Made by a program: the position numbers and the translations under genes. From the NCBI GenBank assembly GCA_006515795.1, contig VFMC01000025.1:1-21275 (forward strand): DNA of 21,275 bases, in the 5' to 3' direction. The notes below the pieces were generated by a model. It searched no databases. It was not told where the DNA came from and was given only the letters and a program-made list of their open reading frames with translations. This DNA comes from Acidimicrobiaceae bacterium. Its GTDB lineage: Bacteria > Actinomycetota > Acidimicrobiia > Acidimicrobiales > Ilumatobacteraceae. Positions 14,403 through 21,275 of the stretch are shown piece by piece; position 1 is the first letter of the stretch; each line of letters opens with the position of its first letter.

Positions 14403-16163
14403 GTGATCACTGACTCGATCGAGCGGTACCCGGACGGACGCTGGTGGCCGAACGAACACCAGGTCAGTGCACGATTTCCGCTGATGTGCCGGGGCAACAC
14501 CGGCGAGGTGTTCCCGAACGTGGTGACGCCGCTCACTGGCTCGATCGTCAACGTTCCCTTTGCACGCGGTTCACGGCGGTGCGCCCTGGAGACCGGGCTG
14601 GCGACTCGCGAACAGCTGGCGGACTTCGACGGCCGCGCCTACGCGTTGGTCTCCAACGTCGCCGGCTACCTGTACAACAACGTGTCACTGGCGAGGTCAG
14701 CCACTGCACGCATTCCCGGCCTCACCGTCGACATGGTCGATCAACAGATGTTCGGATTGAGCGACGCCCCTGCGCACCGGCGGGGGCCAGGTGATCGGAG
14801 CGTGGCTGCCACCGTCCGGGCGATGAAGGGCATGGCCGTCGGCATCCTGCGCCCCGACACACGACGCGTTCCCGACGCTCAGGCGCAAGTCGGCGCGTTC
14901 GTCGCCACCGCACCGCAAGTCGCCTCGGCAACGAACGCCGAACTGCTCGCCGTGCCCGCAGCGGTGGCGGTTCACCTCGAGAACATGATGCACGATCTCG
15001 TCACCGCCAGTGCCTTCGCCGGCGTCAGCCGTTCGATGGTCGAGCGCCTGGTCGCGGAGCTCGGCGGCGATGGTCTGGTCAACAGGCTGACCGCCGGCCT
15101 CGGCACGATCGAGTCAGCGGAACCGGCCTTCGATCTCTGGCGGCTCGGGCGAGTTGTCGCCGCCAGCCGCGAGCTGTCGTCGATGTTCGATGCCGGCCTC
15201 GCCGGCCTCGACACCCGAATCGCCGGCAGCACCACCGACGACGGTGTCGCTCGCTTCGTCGCCGGCTTCGAGCTGTTCCGCCAGCGTCATGGTGCCCGTG
15301 GACCCGACGAATGGGAACTGGCCTCGCCGACGTGGGGCAGCGACGCATCGATCGCCCTCGCCGCGATCGACCGGCTACGGCACGCCCCAGCCGACCGTGA
15401 CCCGAACGTGGTCGGCAAGCAGCTGGCGGCCGAACGTGGGCGCCTGGTCGCCGAGGCTCGCTCGCGGCTCGCCTGGTCGAAGCGCCGGCCGTTCGACATC
15501 GGGCTGCGGGCGGCGATCGTCTACCAGGCGCAGCGCGAGGCTACGAAGGCCGCCTGCGTTCGGCTCCTCGATCCGGTTCGGCGCTCCCTCGCCGAGCTGG
15601 CGCGTCGCTCGCAGTTCGCGCACGACGACTTCTTCCTGCTGACCATCGATCAGGTTCCGGACGCGCTTTCGCATCCCGACTCACATGCCGAGGTGGTTGC
15701 CGAGCGGCGGGCGCGCGGCGACTTCCTGCAAGCCCGGGTGCCTCCATTCTGGTTCGAGGGGGAGATCCCGCATCCGGGAACCTGGCAGCTGCGAACCGAC
15801 CTCCGCCGACCCGACGCCAATCGGCGACAGATCCAGGGCCTCGGGGTGTGCTCGGGGGTGGCCACGGGCACAGCCCACGTCGTCACCGATCCCGCCGATC
15901 CGGGCGGCCTCGAGCCCGGCGACATCCTGATCGCACCGATCACCGATCCGGCGTGGACGCCCCTGTTCCTGGCCGCCGCCGGTGTGGTCGTCGATGTCGG
16001 TGCCCACATGAGCCACGCCGCGATCGTGGCCCGCGAGCTCGGAATCCCGGCGGTGGTCAGTGCGACCGGTGCATCGCAGACGATCCCCGATGGAGCCCTC
16101 GTGACCGTCGATGGATCGTCTGGAACGGTGACGGTGCACGGCATCGAAGGTGAGATGAGCTAG
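14403..16163 (+). CDS. PEP-utilizing enzyme (swivelling phosphohistidine domain), no ATP-grasp
   Basis: 586 residues from GTG 14403; no strong Shine-Dalgarno is seen, and the N-terminus ITDSIERYPDGRWWPNEHQV reaches the conserved MCRGNTGEVFPNVVTPLTGS with only a short lead. That motif follows the ATP-grasp domain in rifampin phosphotransferase and PEP-synthase-like enzymes. The middle 300 residues are helical linker. The C-terminus is the PEP-utilizing mobile domain, GVCSGVATGTAHVVTD, ILIAPITDPAWTPLF, and the phospho-carrier His538 in MSHAAIVARELGIPAVV. The N-terminal ATP-grasp (PPDK_N) that would charge this His is absent, so a separate subunit must exist or the protein does something else. 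The flavin monooxygenase lies 121 bp downstream on the same strand, suggesting a shared pathway. Confidence 0.85.
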   Translation: MITDSIERYPDGRWWPNEHQVSARFPLMCRGNTGEVFPNVVTPLTGSIVNVPFARGSRRCALETGLATREQLADFDGRAYALVSNVAGYLYNNVSLARSATARIPGLTVDMVDQQMFGLSDAPAHRRGPGDRSVAATVRAMKGMAVGILRPDTRRVPDAQAQVGAFVATAPQVASATNAELLAVPAAVAVHLENMMHDLVTASAFAGVSRSMVERLVAELGGDGLVNRLTAGLGTIESAEPAFDLWRLGRVVAASRELSSMFDAGLAGLDTRIAGSTTDDGVARFVAGFELFRQRHGARGPDEWELASPTWGSDASIALAAIDRLRHAPADRDPNVVGKQLAAERGRLVAEARSRLAWSKRRPFDIGLRAAIVYQAQREATKAACVRLLDPVRRSLAELARRSQFAHDDFFLLTIDQVPDALSHPDSHAEVVAERRARGDFLQARVPPFWFEGEIPHPGTWQLRTDLRRPDANRRQIQGLGVCSGVATGTAHVVTDPADPGGLEPGDILIAPITDPAWTPLFLAAAGVVVDVGAHMSHAAIVARELGIPAVVSATGASQTIPDGALVTVDGSSGTVTVHGIEGEMS

Positions 16164-16177
16164 CGGTGAGCTAGCGG
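16156..16177. repeat. 11-bp tandem duplication at a stop codon
   Basis: TGAGCTAGCGG occurs twice without spacing (16156-16166, 16167-16177). The first copy contains the TAG stop codon (16161-16163) of the PEP-utilizing gene. It looks like a recent slippage duplication; it does not change the protein. Confidence 0.7.
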
Positions 16178-16284
16178 GGGTCAACGCCAGGACGATTCGT
16201 CCGATGTGCCTCGTGTCACCACGCTGGGTTGCGATCCGTCGAAGTTGCTGTGCGATGCTCCGACGCCGCAGGGAGGTGGCACCG

Positions 16285-17814
16285 ATGAGTCGAACCGCGA
16301 CGATCGCCGAACCGAATCCGCCGACGGCCGAGCACTTCGACGTGTTGATCGTCGGCGCCGGGATCTCCGGGGTCGGAGGGGCCTACCACCTCACGCAGCA
16401 GTGCCCCGAGACGAGCTTCGTCATCCTCGAGACGTTCGAGAGCTTCGGCGGAACCTGGCTCACCCACACCTATCCGGGGATTCGTTCCGACAGCGACCTG
16501 TACACGTTCGGATACCGGTTCAAGCCGTGGACCGGTGCGCCGATCGCAACGGCCGCCGAGATCCTGAAGTACATGGGCGAGGTCATCGACGACAACGACC
16601 TCGGTCGGCACATTCGCTACGGCCATCACATCGCTGCCGCCAGCTGGTCGAGCGCCGCCAACCGGTGGACGATCGAGGGCACACGGACCGGCACCGGTGA
16701 GGCGTTTGCGATCACCGCCGACTTCTTGTGGATGTGCCAGGGGTACTACCGACATTCGGAGGGCTACACCCCGCAGTGGGCGGGCATGGAGCGCTACGCC
16801 GGCACCATCGTGCATCCGCAGACCTGGCCGGCGGATCTCGACTACGCCGGCAAGGACGTGATCGTGATCGGCTCGGGTGCAACCGCGGCCACGCTCGTGC
16901 CGGCGATCGCCGGCGACTGCAACCACGTCACCGTGCTGCAACGCTCACCCACGTACTTCTTCACGGGTCGCAACCAGAACGAACTGGCCGACACGCTGCG
17001 CGAGCTCGAGATCGATGAGACATGGATCCACGAGATCGTCCGCCGCAAGATATTGCACGATCAGCAGATGATCACCCGCCTGTCGTTCGAGCAGCCCGAA
17101 TTCGTCGCCGCCGAACTGATCAACGGCGTGAAGGCGCTGTTGCCCGACGACTACGACGTCGCCACCCACTTCACGCCCCGGTACCGGCCTTGGCGTCAGC
17201 GGCTCGCGTTCGTCCCCGATGGCGATCTGTTCCAGGGGATCAGCTCGGGCAAGGCCTCGATGGTGACCGATGAGATCGAGACCTTCACCGAACGCGGCAT
17301 CCGGTTGAGCTCCGGTGAGGAGCTCGCTGCCGACATCATCATCACCGCCACCGGCTTCAACCTCAGCGTGCTCGGCGACATCGAGTTCACCATCGACGAC
17401 CAGCCGCTCGTGTTCTCCGACACCGTCAACTACCGCGGGATGATGTTCACCGGCGTGCCCAACATGCTGTGGGTGTTCGGCTACTTCCGGGCCAGTTGGA
17501 CGCTGCGCGCCGATCTGATCGCCGACTTCGTCTGTCGCCTGCTGAACCACATGCGCGCCGAAGGCGCGACCAAGGTGACCGTGGCGTTGCGGCCAGAGGA
17601 CGACGACATGCCCTTGTTGCCCTGGATCGACGAGGAGAACTTCAATCCCGGTTATCTCATGCGCGGCATGCACCTGTTGCCGAAGCGCGGCGACAAGCCG
17701 GAGTGGCAGCACACGCAGGACTACTGGACCGAGAAGGTTTCGTTGCCGGCGGCCAGGCTGGACGACGGCTGTCTCGTCTTCGAGGCAGCCGATGGAGGCG
17801 CGAAGCGCCGATGA
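16285..17814 (+). CDS. EthA-like flavin monooxygenase (Baeyer-Villiger type)
   Basis: 509 residues from ATG 16285, with GGGAGG upstream; the frame extends to 16204 but that part is not conserved-looking. The FAD-binding Rossmann is VLIVGAGISGVGG (about 21-33), then LETFESFGGTW and YPGIRSDSDLYTFGYRFKPW, characteristic of EthA-group enzymes. The Baeyer-Villiger fingerprint FxGxxxHxxxWP is present at residues 171-182 as YAGTIVHPQTWP, with Tyr for Phe. The second, NADPH-binding Rossmann is VIVIGSGATAATL (about 192-204). C-terminal DIIITATGFN closes the FAD domain. It oxidizes a ketone or heteroatom using NADPH and O2; the substrate is unknown. It probably forms a unit with the PEP-utilizing gene upstream. 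Confidence 0.9.
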   Translation: MSRTATIAEPNPPTAEHFDVLIVGAGISGVGGAYHLTQQCPETSFVILETFESFGGTWLTHTYPGIRSDSDLYTFGYRFKPWTGAPIATAAEILKYMGEVIDDNDLGRHIRYGHHIAAASWSSAANRWTIEGTRTGTGEAFAITADFLWMCQGYYRHSEGYTPQWAGMERYAGTIVHPQTWPADLDYAGKDVIVIGSGATAATLVPAIAGDCNHVTVLQRSPTYFFTGRNQNELADTLRELEIDETWIHEIVRRKILHDQQMITRLSFEQPEFVAAELINGVKALLPDDYDVATHFTPRYRPWRQRLAFVPDGDLFQGISSGKASMVTDEIETFTERGIRLSSGEELAADIIITATGFNLSVLGDIEFTIDDQPLVFSDTVNYRGMMFTGVPNMLWVFGYFRASWTLRADLIADFVCRLLNHMRAEGATKVTVALRPEDDDMPLLPWIDEENFNPGYLMRGMHLLPKRGDKPEWQHTQDYWTEKVSLPAARLDDGCLVFEAADGGAKRR

Positions 17815-17864
17815 TCTGGCGCGGCCGATGTTGCGTCGCGAGCACCGAAGCCGACTGATGCGGG

Positions 17865-17907
17865 TAGCGTCAAGCCCATGGCTCGCCGACGGCGACTCAT
17901 CTGTTGA
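17865..17907 (+). promoter_or_regulatory. cold-shock gene leader: possible leaderless start and nine-codon Arg-rich peptide
   Basis: TAGCGT (17865-17870) is followed by 7 nt and ATG 17878. That ATG opens a nine-codon ORF, MARRRRLIC, ending TGA at 17905-17907, just before the AGGAAAG ribosome-binding site of the cold-shock gene. The -10/7 nt/ATG geometry equals that of the TetR, ArsR and MerR promoters here. Four consecutive Arg codons (CGC CGA CGG CGA) could make translation of the leader sensitive to Arg-tRNA or ribosome state. No good -35 is visible. Confidence 0.4.
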
Positions 17908-17921
17908 CAGGAAAGATTGCA

Positions 17922-18122
17922 ATGACCACAGGTACCGTCAAGTTCTTCAACGCCGAAAAGGGTTTCGGCTTCATCTCTCGAGAGGGTGGCGCCGACGTGT
18001 TCGTCCACTTCTCCAACATCGAAGGCAGCGGGTACAAGTCGCTGAACGAAGGCGATGCCGTCGAGTTCGAGGTGGCGCCGGGCAAGAAGGGCGAAGAGGC
18101 CCAGAAGGTCCGCCGCATCTAG
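17922..18122 (+). CDS. cspA: CspA-family cold-shock protein
   Basis: 66 residues from ATG 17922, with AGGAAAG at a good distance; an upstream TTG at 17904 is in frame but lies within the leader. It is a complete single-stranded nucleic-acid-binding OB fold: start TTGTVKFFNAEKGFGFI with RNP1 KGFGFI and RNP2 VFVHFS, then GDAVEFEV. It acts as an RNA chaperone that melts secondary structure in mRNA, in the cytoplasm. It is 108 bp after the monooxygenase and its leader encodes a possible tiny Arg-rich peptide. Convergent with the MaoC pseudogene, with a hairpin between them. Confidence 0.95.
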   Translation: MTTGTVKFFNAEKGFGFISREGGADVFVHFSNIEGSGYKSLNEGDAVEFEVAPGKKGEEAQKVRRI

Positions 18123-18138
18123 TTCCGCTCTGCTGATG

Positions 18139-18176
18139 GTCTGGGCGGCGGCCGGTTCGGCTCAGCGCGCCCAGAC
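18139..18176. terminator. bidirectional hairpin between cspA and MaoC
   Basis: GTCTGGGCG (18139-18147) pairs with CGCCCAGAC (18168-18176), a perfect 9-bp stem. The 20-nt loop contains a second small stem, GCCG-GTT-CGGC (18151-18161). It lies between convergent genes, overlapping the last codons of the MaoC gene. No T-run. Good terminator candidate for both directions. Confidence 0.45.
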
Positions 18177-19036
18177 GATCGGCGTCCATCGCAGCAGGTC
18201 CGTGGTACAGCCGTCGCCGTTCACGCGCGCGCCCATCACCTCGAACCGGATCAGCTGACCGGTCGCCACCGCGAGGCACTCGATGAGCGCGTGACGGAAC
18301 TCGAGCATGTCGCCCTCGAATGCCGGGCCGAGGTGATCACAGCCGTCCCAAGCAACGACCGTCGCCAGGCCCGGCAGCAGTCGGGTCAGCGATGCTTGAG
18401 CAAGACCTTGCACGTGGCCGCCGTACACGAGTCGTCGCCCACCCGGCCCGAGGGTGTGATCGCGATGGACCGCAGCCTGGTTGAACGTGAGTCGCGCCAG
18501 GGGAGCGGCCAGGTCGATGTGATCGCGCAGCGGATCGGTGCGGTTCACCCCGATCGGCCACTCGACGGTCGCCAACGCGGACAGGTCCCACGGCGGCCGC
18601 AACGCTCGTACTCGGCGACGGTTCCATGCCCCGAACGCGTCTGGATGCCCAGCCACACCTTGCCGCGATGCTGCCCGTCCTTCGGTGAGGCGTCGCGCAG
18701 GCCGAGCACAGTTGCCGTGGTCGTCAACGTTTCGCCGACCTCCACTGCACGAAGCACTCGTACCGAGCGGTAGTAGAGGTTGGCGATCGCCCGCCGCGTC
18801 GCGTTGGTGGTCTGGCCGATCGAGTACTGCATCACCAGCCCAGGATTGGCGAGGGCGTTAGTACCGCCGGCGGCGCGGTAGGCGCTTGCGTCGGCAGCGA
18901 ACCGGTGCTGGTCGCCGGTGACGGCCCGGTACAGCGCGTTGTCGGCCTCTGTGATCGTGACAGCTGGGAGCGGGGGGATCACGCCGCCAACCTCGAAGTC
19001 CTCGAACATCGGGCCGAGCTCATGGAGTTGGTTCAT
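18162..19036 (-). pseudogene. double-hotdog MaoC-like hydratase, frameshifted
   Basis: From ATG 19036 (GAGGA about 10 nt upstream) the first frame reads a MaoC N-terminal hotdog domain: FEDFEVGGVIPPLPAVTITE, TGDQHRFAADASAYRAAGGT, YYRSVRVLRAVEVGETL, then GKVWLGIQTRSGHGTVAEYE and RC at residue 146 (about nt 18599). It then becomes nonsense. The adjacent frame holds the second hotdog domain: PPWDLSALATVEWP, ARLTFNQAAVHRDHTLG, RRLVYGGHVQGLAQASLTRL, VVAWDGCDHLGPAFEGD, and the true stop at 18162. The linker between the domains, expected to be 20-30 residues longer, is short. A deletion with frameshift near 18600-18605 explains this. Relatives are mesaconyl-CoA-hydratase-like or enoyl-CoA hydratases. 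The usual hydratase DxxxxH is already altered in the first domain, as in many two-domain members. Confidence 0.8.
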
Positions 19037-19085
19037 CGGTAGACCATCCTCGCGGGTTGACCGCCGCGCTGCCAACGTCGCCGGT

Positions 19086-19142
19086 TCACCCGAGTCTGCG
19101 GCCGTCACCCGAGTCGCCGGCCGTCACCCGAGTCGCTCGGGG
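19086..19142. repeat. three tandem 19-bp repeats
   Basis: TCACCCGAGTC begins three adjacent 19-bp units (19086, 19105, 19124). Units 1 and 2 differ at two positions; unit 3 diverges after 13 bases. They lie in the 160-bp gap between the MaoC start and the DUF2157-like gene's end, with another CCCGAGTGA just beyond. Not CRISPR: no spacers, and the period is too short. Confidence 0.75.
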
Positions 19143-19154
19143 ATGCCCGAGTGA
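19133..19154. terminator. hairpin downstream of DUF2157-like gene
   Basis: TCGCTCGGG (19133-19141) and CCCGAGTGA (19146-19154) pair at 8 of 9 positions with a 4-nt loop; on the minus strand this lies 42 nt after the stop of the 20159 gene. It may be a factor-independent terminator without a T-run, formed partly from the last 19-bp repeat. Confidence 0.35.
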
Positions 19155-19196
19155 ATCGGCGCACCCAGTTGGCCCCGAAACCCTCGGGTCGGCGGG

Positions 19197-20159
19197 TCAC
19201 GTGGCGGAATGGTCCGGGCGTCGCTTGGCCCTGATCACGACGAGCATCACGATCAGCAGGAGAGCTCCCGACACGAGCAGGATCAACGGCGCACCGACCG
19301 TGTCGCCGAACAGTTCACCGAGCGTCATCGGAAGAAAGACGAAGAGCCCGAGGACGCCCGCGCCGGTCATCACGAACTCGTGCCGGGCGGCGCCGGCAGC
19401 GATGAGCGAGATCGCCACCGCCAGCCCGATCACCGGGGCGACGTTGGGCCAGCTTTCGGCGGCAATCATCGGTCCAACGAGCATCGCCAACGAACCGAGC
19501 GGCAGCGCGGCGTACTTCGGTCGGATCACGTGGCCGACGCCCAAGACGAGCCACGCTGCGCCGATGGAGACCACGCTCACGCCGATGGCGCCGTCGCCGT
19601 CGATCAGCGCCATGACGCCCCCCGTGGCGATCAAGGCGCCGACGAACGTGGAGAGCTGCTGTGCCGGCCGGTCCTTGCCTTGCCACAACGCCAAGCTGCA
19701 CGCCGTTACCGCGCAACCGATCGAGATGGCGACGCCCGGCCCGGTCCACTCGAGCGCATCGACGACCAGCACCCCCGTGAACCCGGCAAGCGCCCCGACA
19801 GCCAGCAGCCACACGAAGTTGCGCAGTCGCCATGTCACGGGCTCGTCGTCGGGCAAGAAGGCGCCTACCCCGAGCAACAGGGCGGTGACAGCCAACATGA
19901 TCGTCAGGCGCGACCATGTGGCCAGGTCGTCCCAGTACTGCCCAACGAACACGACCATTCCGATCATCACCAGGCAGGCACCCACATAACCGATCGCCTC
20001 GGTGACTGCCGGCAGGCCACGTCGTTCGGGTGGCGCGGCACGTTCGGTCGAGGCCAGGTAGATCTTCTCGTTCGCCACGATTGCCTCGGCCGCCTCGGCC
20101 GTGAGCAGTCCGCTGGCGACGGCACGGGCGAGTGCCTCGGTGACCTGGAGCGAGGACAT
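19197..20159 (-). CDS. DUF2157-like multi-pass membrane protein
   Basis: 320 residues from ATG 20159; I prefer this to an upstream ATG (20192) because AGGAGG lies 6 nt before it. The N-terminal soluble helix ALARAVASGLLTAEAAEAIV followed by ANEK is typical of DUF2157 proteins. The rest is about nine to ten hydrophobic helices starting IGYVGACLVMIGMVVFV and ending LLLIVMLVVIRAKRR. No enzymatic residues are seen. Function is unknown in the family. It shares a 119-bp divergent region with PEP carboxylase, containing a TTGACG hexamer (20202-20197) and a direct repeat. Confidence 0.8.
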   Translation of the reverse strand: MSSLQVTEALARAVASGLLTAEAAEAIVANEKIYLASTERAAPPERRGLPAVTEAIGYVGACLVMIGMVVFVGQYWDDLATWSRLTIMLAVTALLLGVGAFLPDDEPVTWRLRNFVWLLAVGALAGFTGVLVVDALEWTGPGVAISIGCAVTACSLALWQGKDRPAQQLSTFVGALIATGGVMALIDGDGAIGVSVVSIGAAWLVLGVGHVIRPKYAALPLGSLAMLVGPMIAAESWPNVAPVIGLAVAISLIAAGAARHEFVMTGAGVLGLFVFLPMTLGELFGDTVGAPLILLVSGALLLIVMLVVIRAKRRPDHSAT

Positions 20160-20190
20160 GTGCCACCTCCTGACGTAGATCTCGAACCTC

Positions 20191-20213
20191 ATCGTCCGTC
20201 AAGATCGTCCGTC
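20191..20213. repeat. direct repeat ATCGTCCGTC in the divergent promoter region
   Basis: ATCGTCCGTC at 20191-20200 is repeated exactly at 20204-20213, a 13-bp period, slightly over one helical turn. On the minus strand the first copy holds part of a TTGACG -35-like hexamer (20202-20197). This is the layout of a tandem activator or response-regulator site, between ppc and the DUF2157-like gene. Confidence 0.5.
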
Positions 20214-20278
20214 GAGGGCTTCTCGATGAACAGAGGCGAACGGCCCGACAACCTTGTACTGCCAGCAGAATGGGTGCT

Positions 20279-21275
20279 GTGACCGACGCTCCGACAGATC
20301 CGCCATCGAGCCCGAACGACGCGCTCGATGCCGACATCCGCCTACTCGGTCGCCTCCTCGGTGAGGTGATCGCCGAGCAGGCGGGTCCAGGTGTGTTCGA
20401 GCTGATCGAGGAACTACGTCGACGGTCCGTGTCGCAGCGCAGGACCGACGAAGGCCGAGGCGAACTCGCTGCGCTCGACGAGCTCCTCGTCGACATCGAC
20501 CCGGCCACCGCCAACCACGTCATCCGCGGGTTCAGCTGGTTCGCGCTGCTCGCCAACATCGCCGAGGACGTGCACCACGCCCGCCGCCGCCGTCATCACC
20601 GCACCACCGGTTCGCCTGCCCAACCGGGAACCCTCGATCATGCCGTCGATGCGCTCACCGCAGCAGGGTTGAGCGGCGAGCAGGTCGCCGCCACGCTGGC
20701 CGGCGTCGAGGTGAGCCCCGTGCTCACTGCTCACCCCACGGAGGTGCGGCGCAAGACCATTCTCGACGCGCAACGTCGTATCGCCGACCTCTTGCAGCTC
20801 CGCGACCGGATGACGATGGACACCGTCGAGGCGGCCGCATGGGAACACGATGTCCGGCTCCAGGTGCTGATCTTGTGGCAGACCGCGCTGCTGCGGCTCT
20901 CGAAGTTGCGGGTGCGTGATGAGGTAGCCGAGACGCTTCGCTACTACGACCTCACCTTGTTCGACGAGCTCCCAGCCGTGCAGCGACGAGTACAGGATCG
21001 CGTCGATCGGCTGACGCCGCGGTCGGCTCGCCGGCTAGCGCCGGTCGTGCGGATGGGATCGTGGATCGGCGGTGATCGCGACGGCAATCCGTTCGTCACC
21101 GCCGAGGTGCTGCGGATGGCGGTCGATCAGCAGGCCACGACCGCCATCGGCCATCATCTCGAGGGATTGTTCCGATTGTCGCTCGATCTGTCGATGTCGT
21201 CCCGGCTCGTGTCGCCGACGGCTGAGCTGCTCGCCCTCGCCGAGGCCTCCGGCGACGACTCCCCGTTCCGGGCCG
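20279..21275 (+). CDS. ppc: phosphoenolpyruvate carboxylase, 3' partial
   Basis: An open frame from GTG 20279 (or ATG 20270) runs off the right edge: 332 residues of about 900. It shows the N-terminus of PEP carboxylase: LDADIRLLGRLLGEVIAEQ, GFSWFALLANIAEDVHHARR, LAGVEVSPVLTAHPTEVRRK with catalytic His152, and GSWIGGDRDGNPFVTAEV. The enzyme makes oxaloacetate from PEP and bicarbonate for the TCA cycle in the cytoplasm. GTG 20279 has CAGAAT ending 7 nt before it, which could be a leaderless -10, but no -35 is seen, so the start is uncertain by three codons. Family and function are sure. Confidence 0.95.
   Translation, partial: MTDAPTDPPSSPNDALDADIRLLGRLLGEVIAEQAGPGVFELIEELRRRSVSQRRTDEGRGELAALDELLVDIDPATANHVIRGFSWFALLANIAEDVHHARRRRHHRTTGSPAQPGTLDHAVDALTAAGLSGEQVAATLAGVEVSPVLTAHPTEVRRKTILDAQRRIADLLQLRDRMTMDTVEAAAWEHDVRLQVLILWQTALLRLSKLRVRDEVAETLRYYDLTLFDELPAVQRRVQDRVDRLTPRSARRLAPVVRMGSWIGGDRDGNPFVTAEVLRMAVDQQATTAIGHHLEGLFRLSLDLSMSSRLVSPTAELLALAEASGDDSPFRA

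Noticed and set aside
16945..17922. 325-residue minus-strand ORF opposite the monooxygenase
   Set aside because: Shadow of a convincing FAD/NADPH enzyme; no recognisable features.
19086..19142. CRISPR array
   Set aside because: 19-bp units are adjacent with no spacers, and only three occur.
19209..20282. 357-residue plus-strand ORF opposite the DUF2157-like gene
   Set aside because: Arg/Asp/Gln-rich antisense of a clear multi-pass membrane protein with a strong Shine-Dalgarno.

Overview
The window is high-GC DNA, with NNC/NNG-biased codons and long spurious antisense ORFs. It has the gene content of a free-living actinobacterium: a LuxR-tailed HD-GYP regulator, EthA-like flavin monooxygenase, lipoproteins, a PEP carboxylase and many small one-component regulators. 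I would guess Acidimicrobiia or a nearby lineage, by inference only. No rRNA, tRNA, CRISPR array, transposase or phage gene is visible.

Layout. 1-1428: 3' part of an HD-GYP/LuxR regulator. 1506-2360: alpha/beta hydrolase. 2575-2910: ECF sigma factor truncated after region 2, abutting a proline-iminopeptidase-like hydrolase (to 3845). 5603-3917 (minus): TetR regulator, DsrE-family protein and FMN-binding pyridoxamine-phosphate-oxidase-like protein, with two related operator-like palindromes. 6381-5698 (minus): a second TetR, divergent from a SnoaL-like lipoprotein (6451-7104). A lipoprotein hydrolase follows (7264-8508). 8509-11385 is a decayed stretch: start of a small DUF6933-like gene, start of a SAM methyltransferase, a GH3 beta-glucosidase with a frameshift in its last domain, and the tail of an SGNH/GDSL hydrolase. 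11440-12234: intact methyltransferase. 12321-13147: ArsR plus AHSA1/SRPBCC operon. 13211-14259: metal-type MerR with a fused C-terminal domain, coupled to a small MerT-like membrane protein. 14403-16163: PEP-utilizing enzyme lacking an ATP-grasp domain. 16285-17814: EthA-type Baeyer-Villiger-like monooxygenase. 17922-18122: cold-shock protein. 19036-18162 (minus): frameshifted double-hotdog MaoC hydratase. 20159-19197 (minus): DUF2157-like membrane protein. 20279-end: 5' part of PEP carboxylase.

Regulation is the most readable part. The TetR (5603), ArsR (12321) and MerR (13211) genes each have a TTGAC(G/C) -35 element and a -10 hexamer ending exactly 7 nt before the start codon, so their mRNAs are predicted to be leaderless. 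Each promoter carries a dyad over its core, so all three are predicted to be autoregulated. A similar -10/7 nt/ATG arrangement lies upstream of the cold-shock gene, where it would drive a nine-residue Arg-rich leader peptide.

A second theme is damage. Several genes show short deletions, in frame (HD-GYP) or frameshifting (GH3, MaoC), and others survive only as gene ends. These could be real reductive decay or assembly collapse; read mapping would decide.
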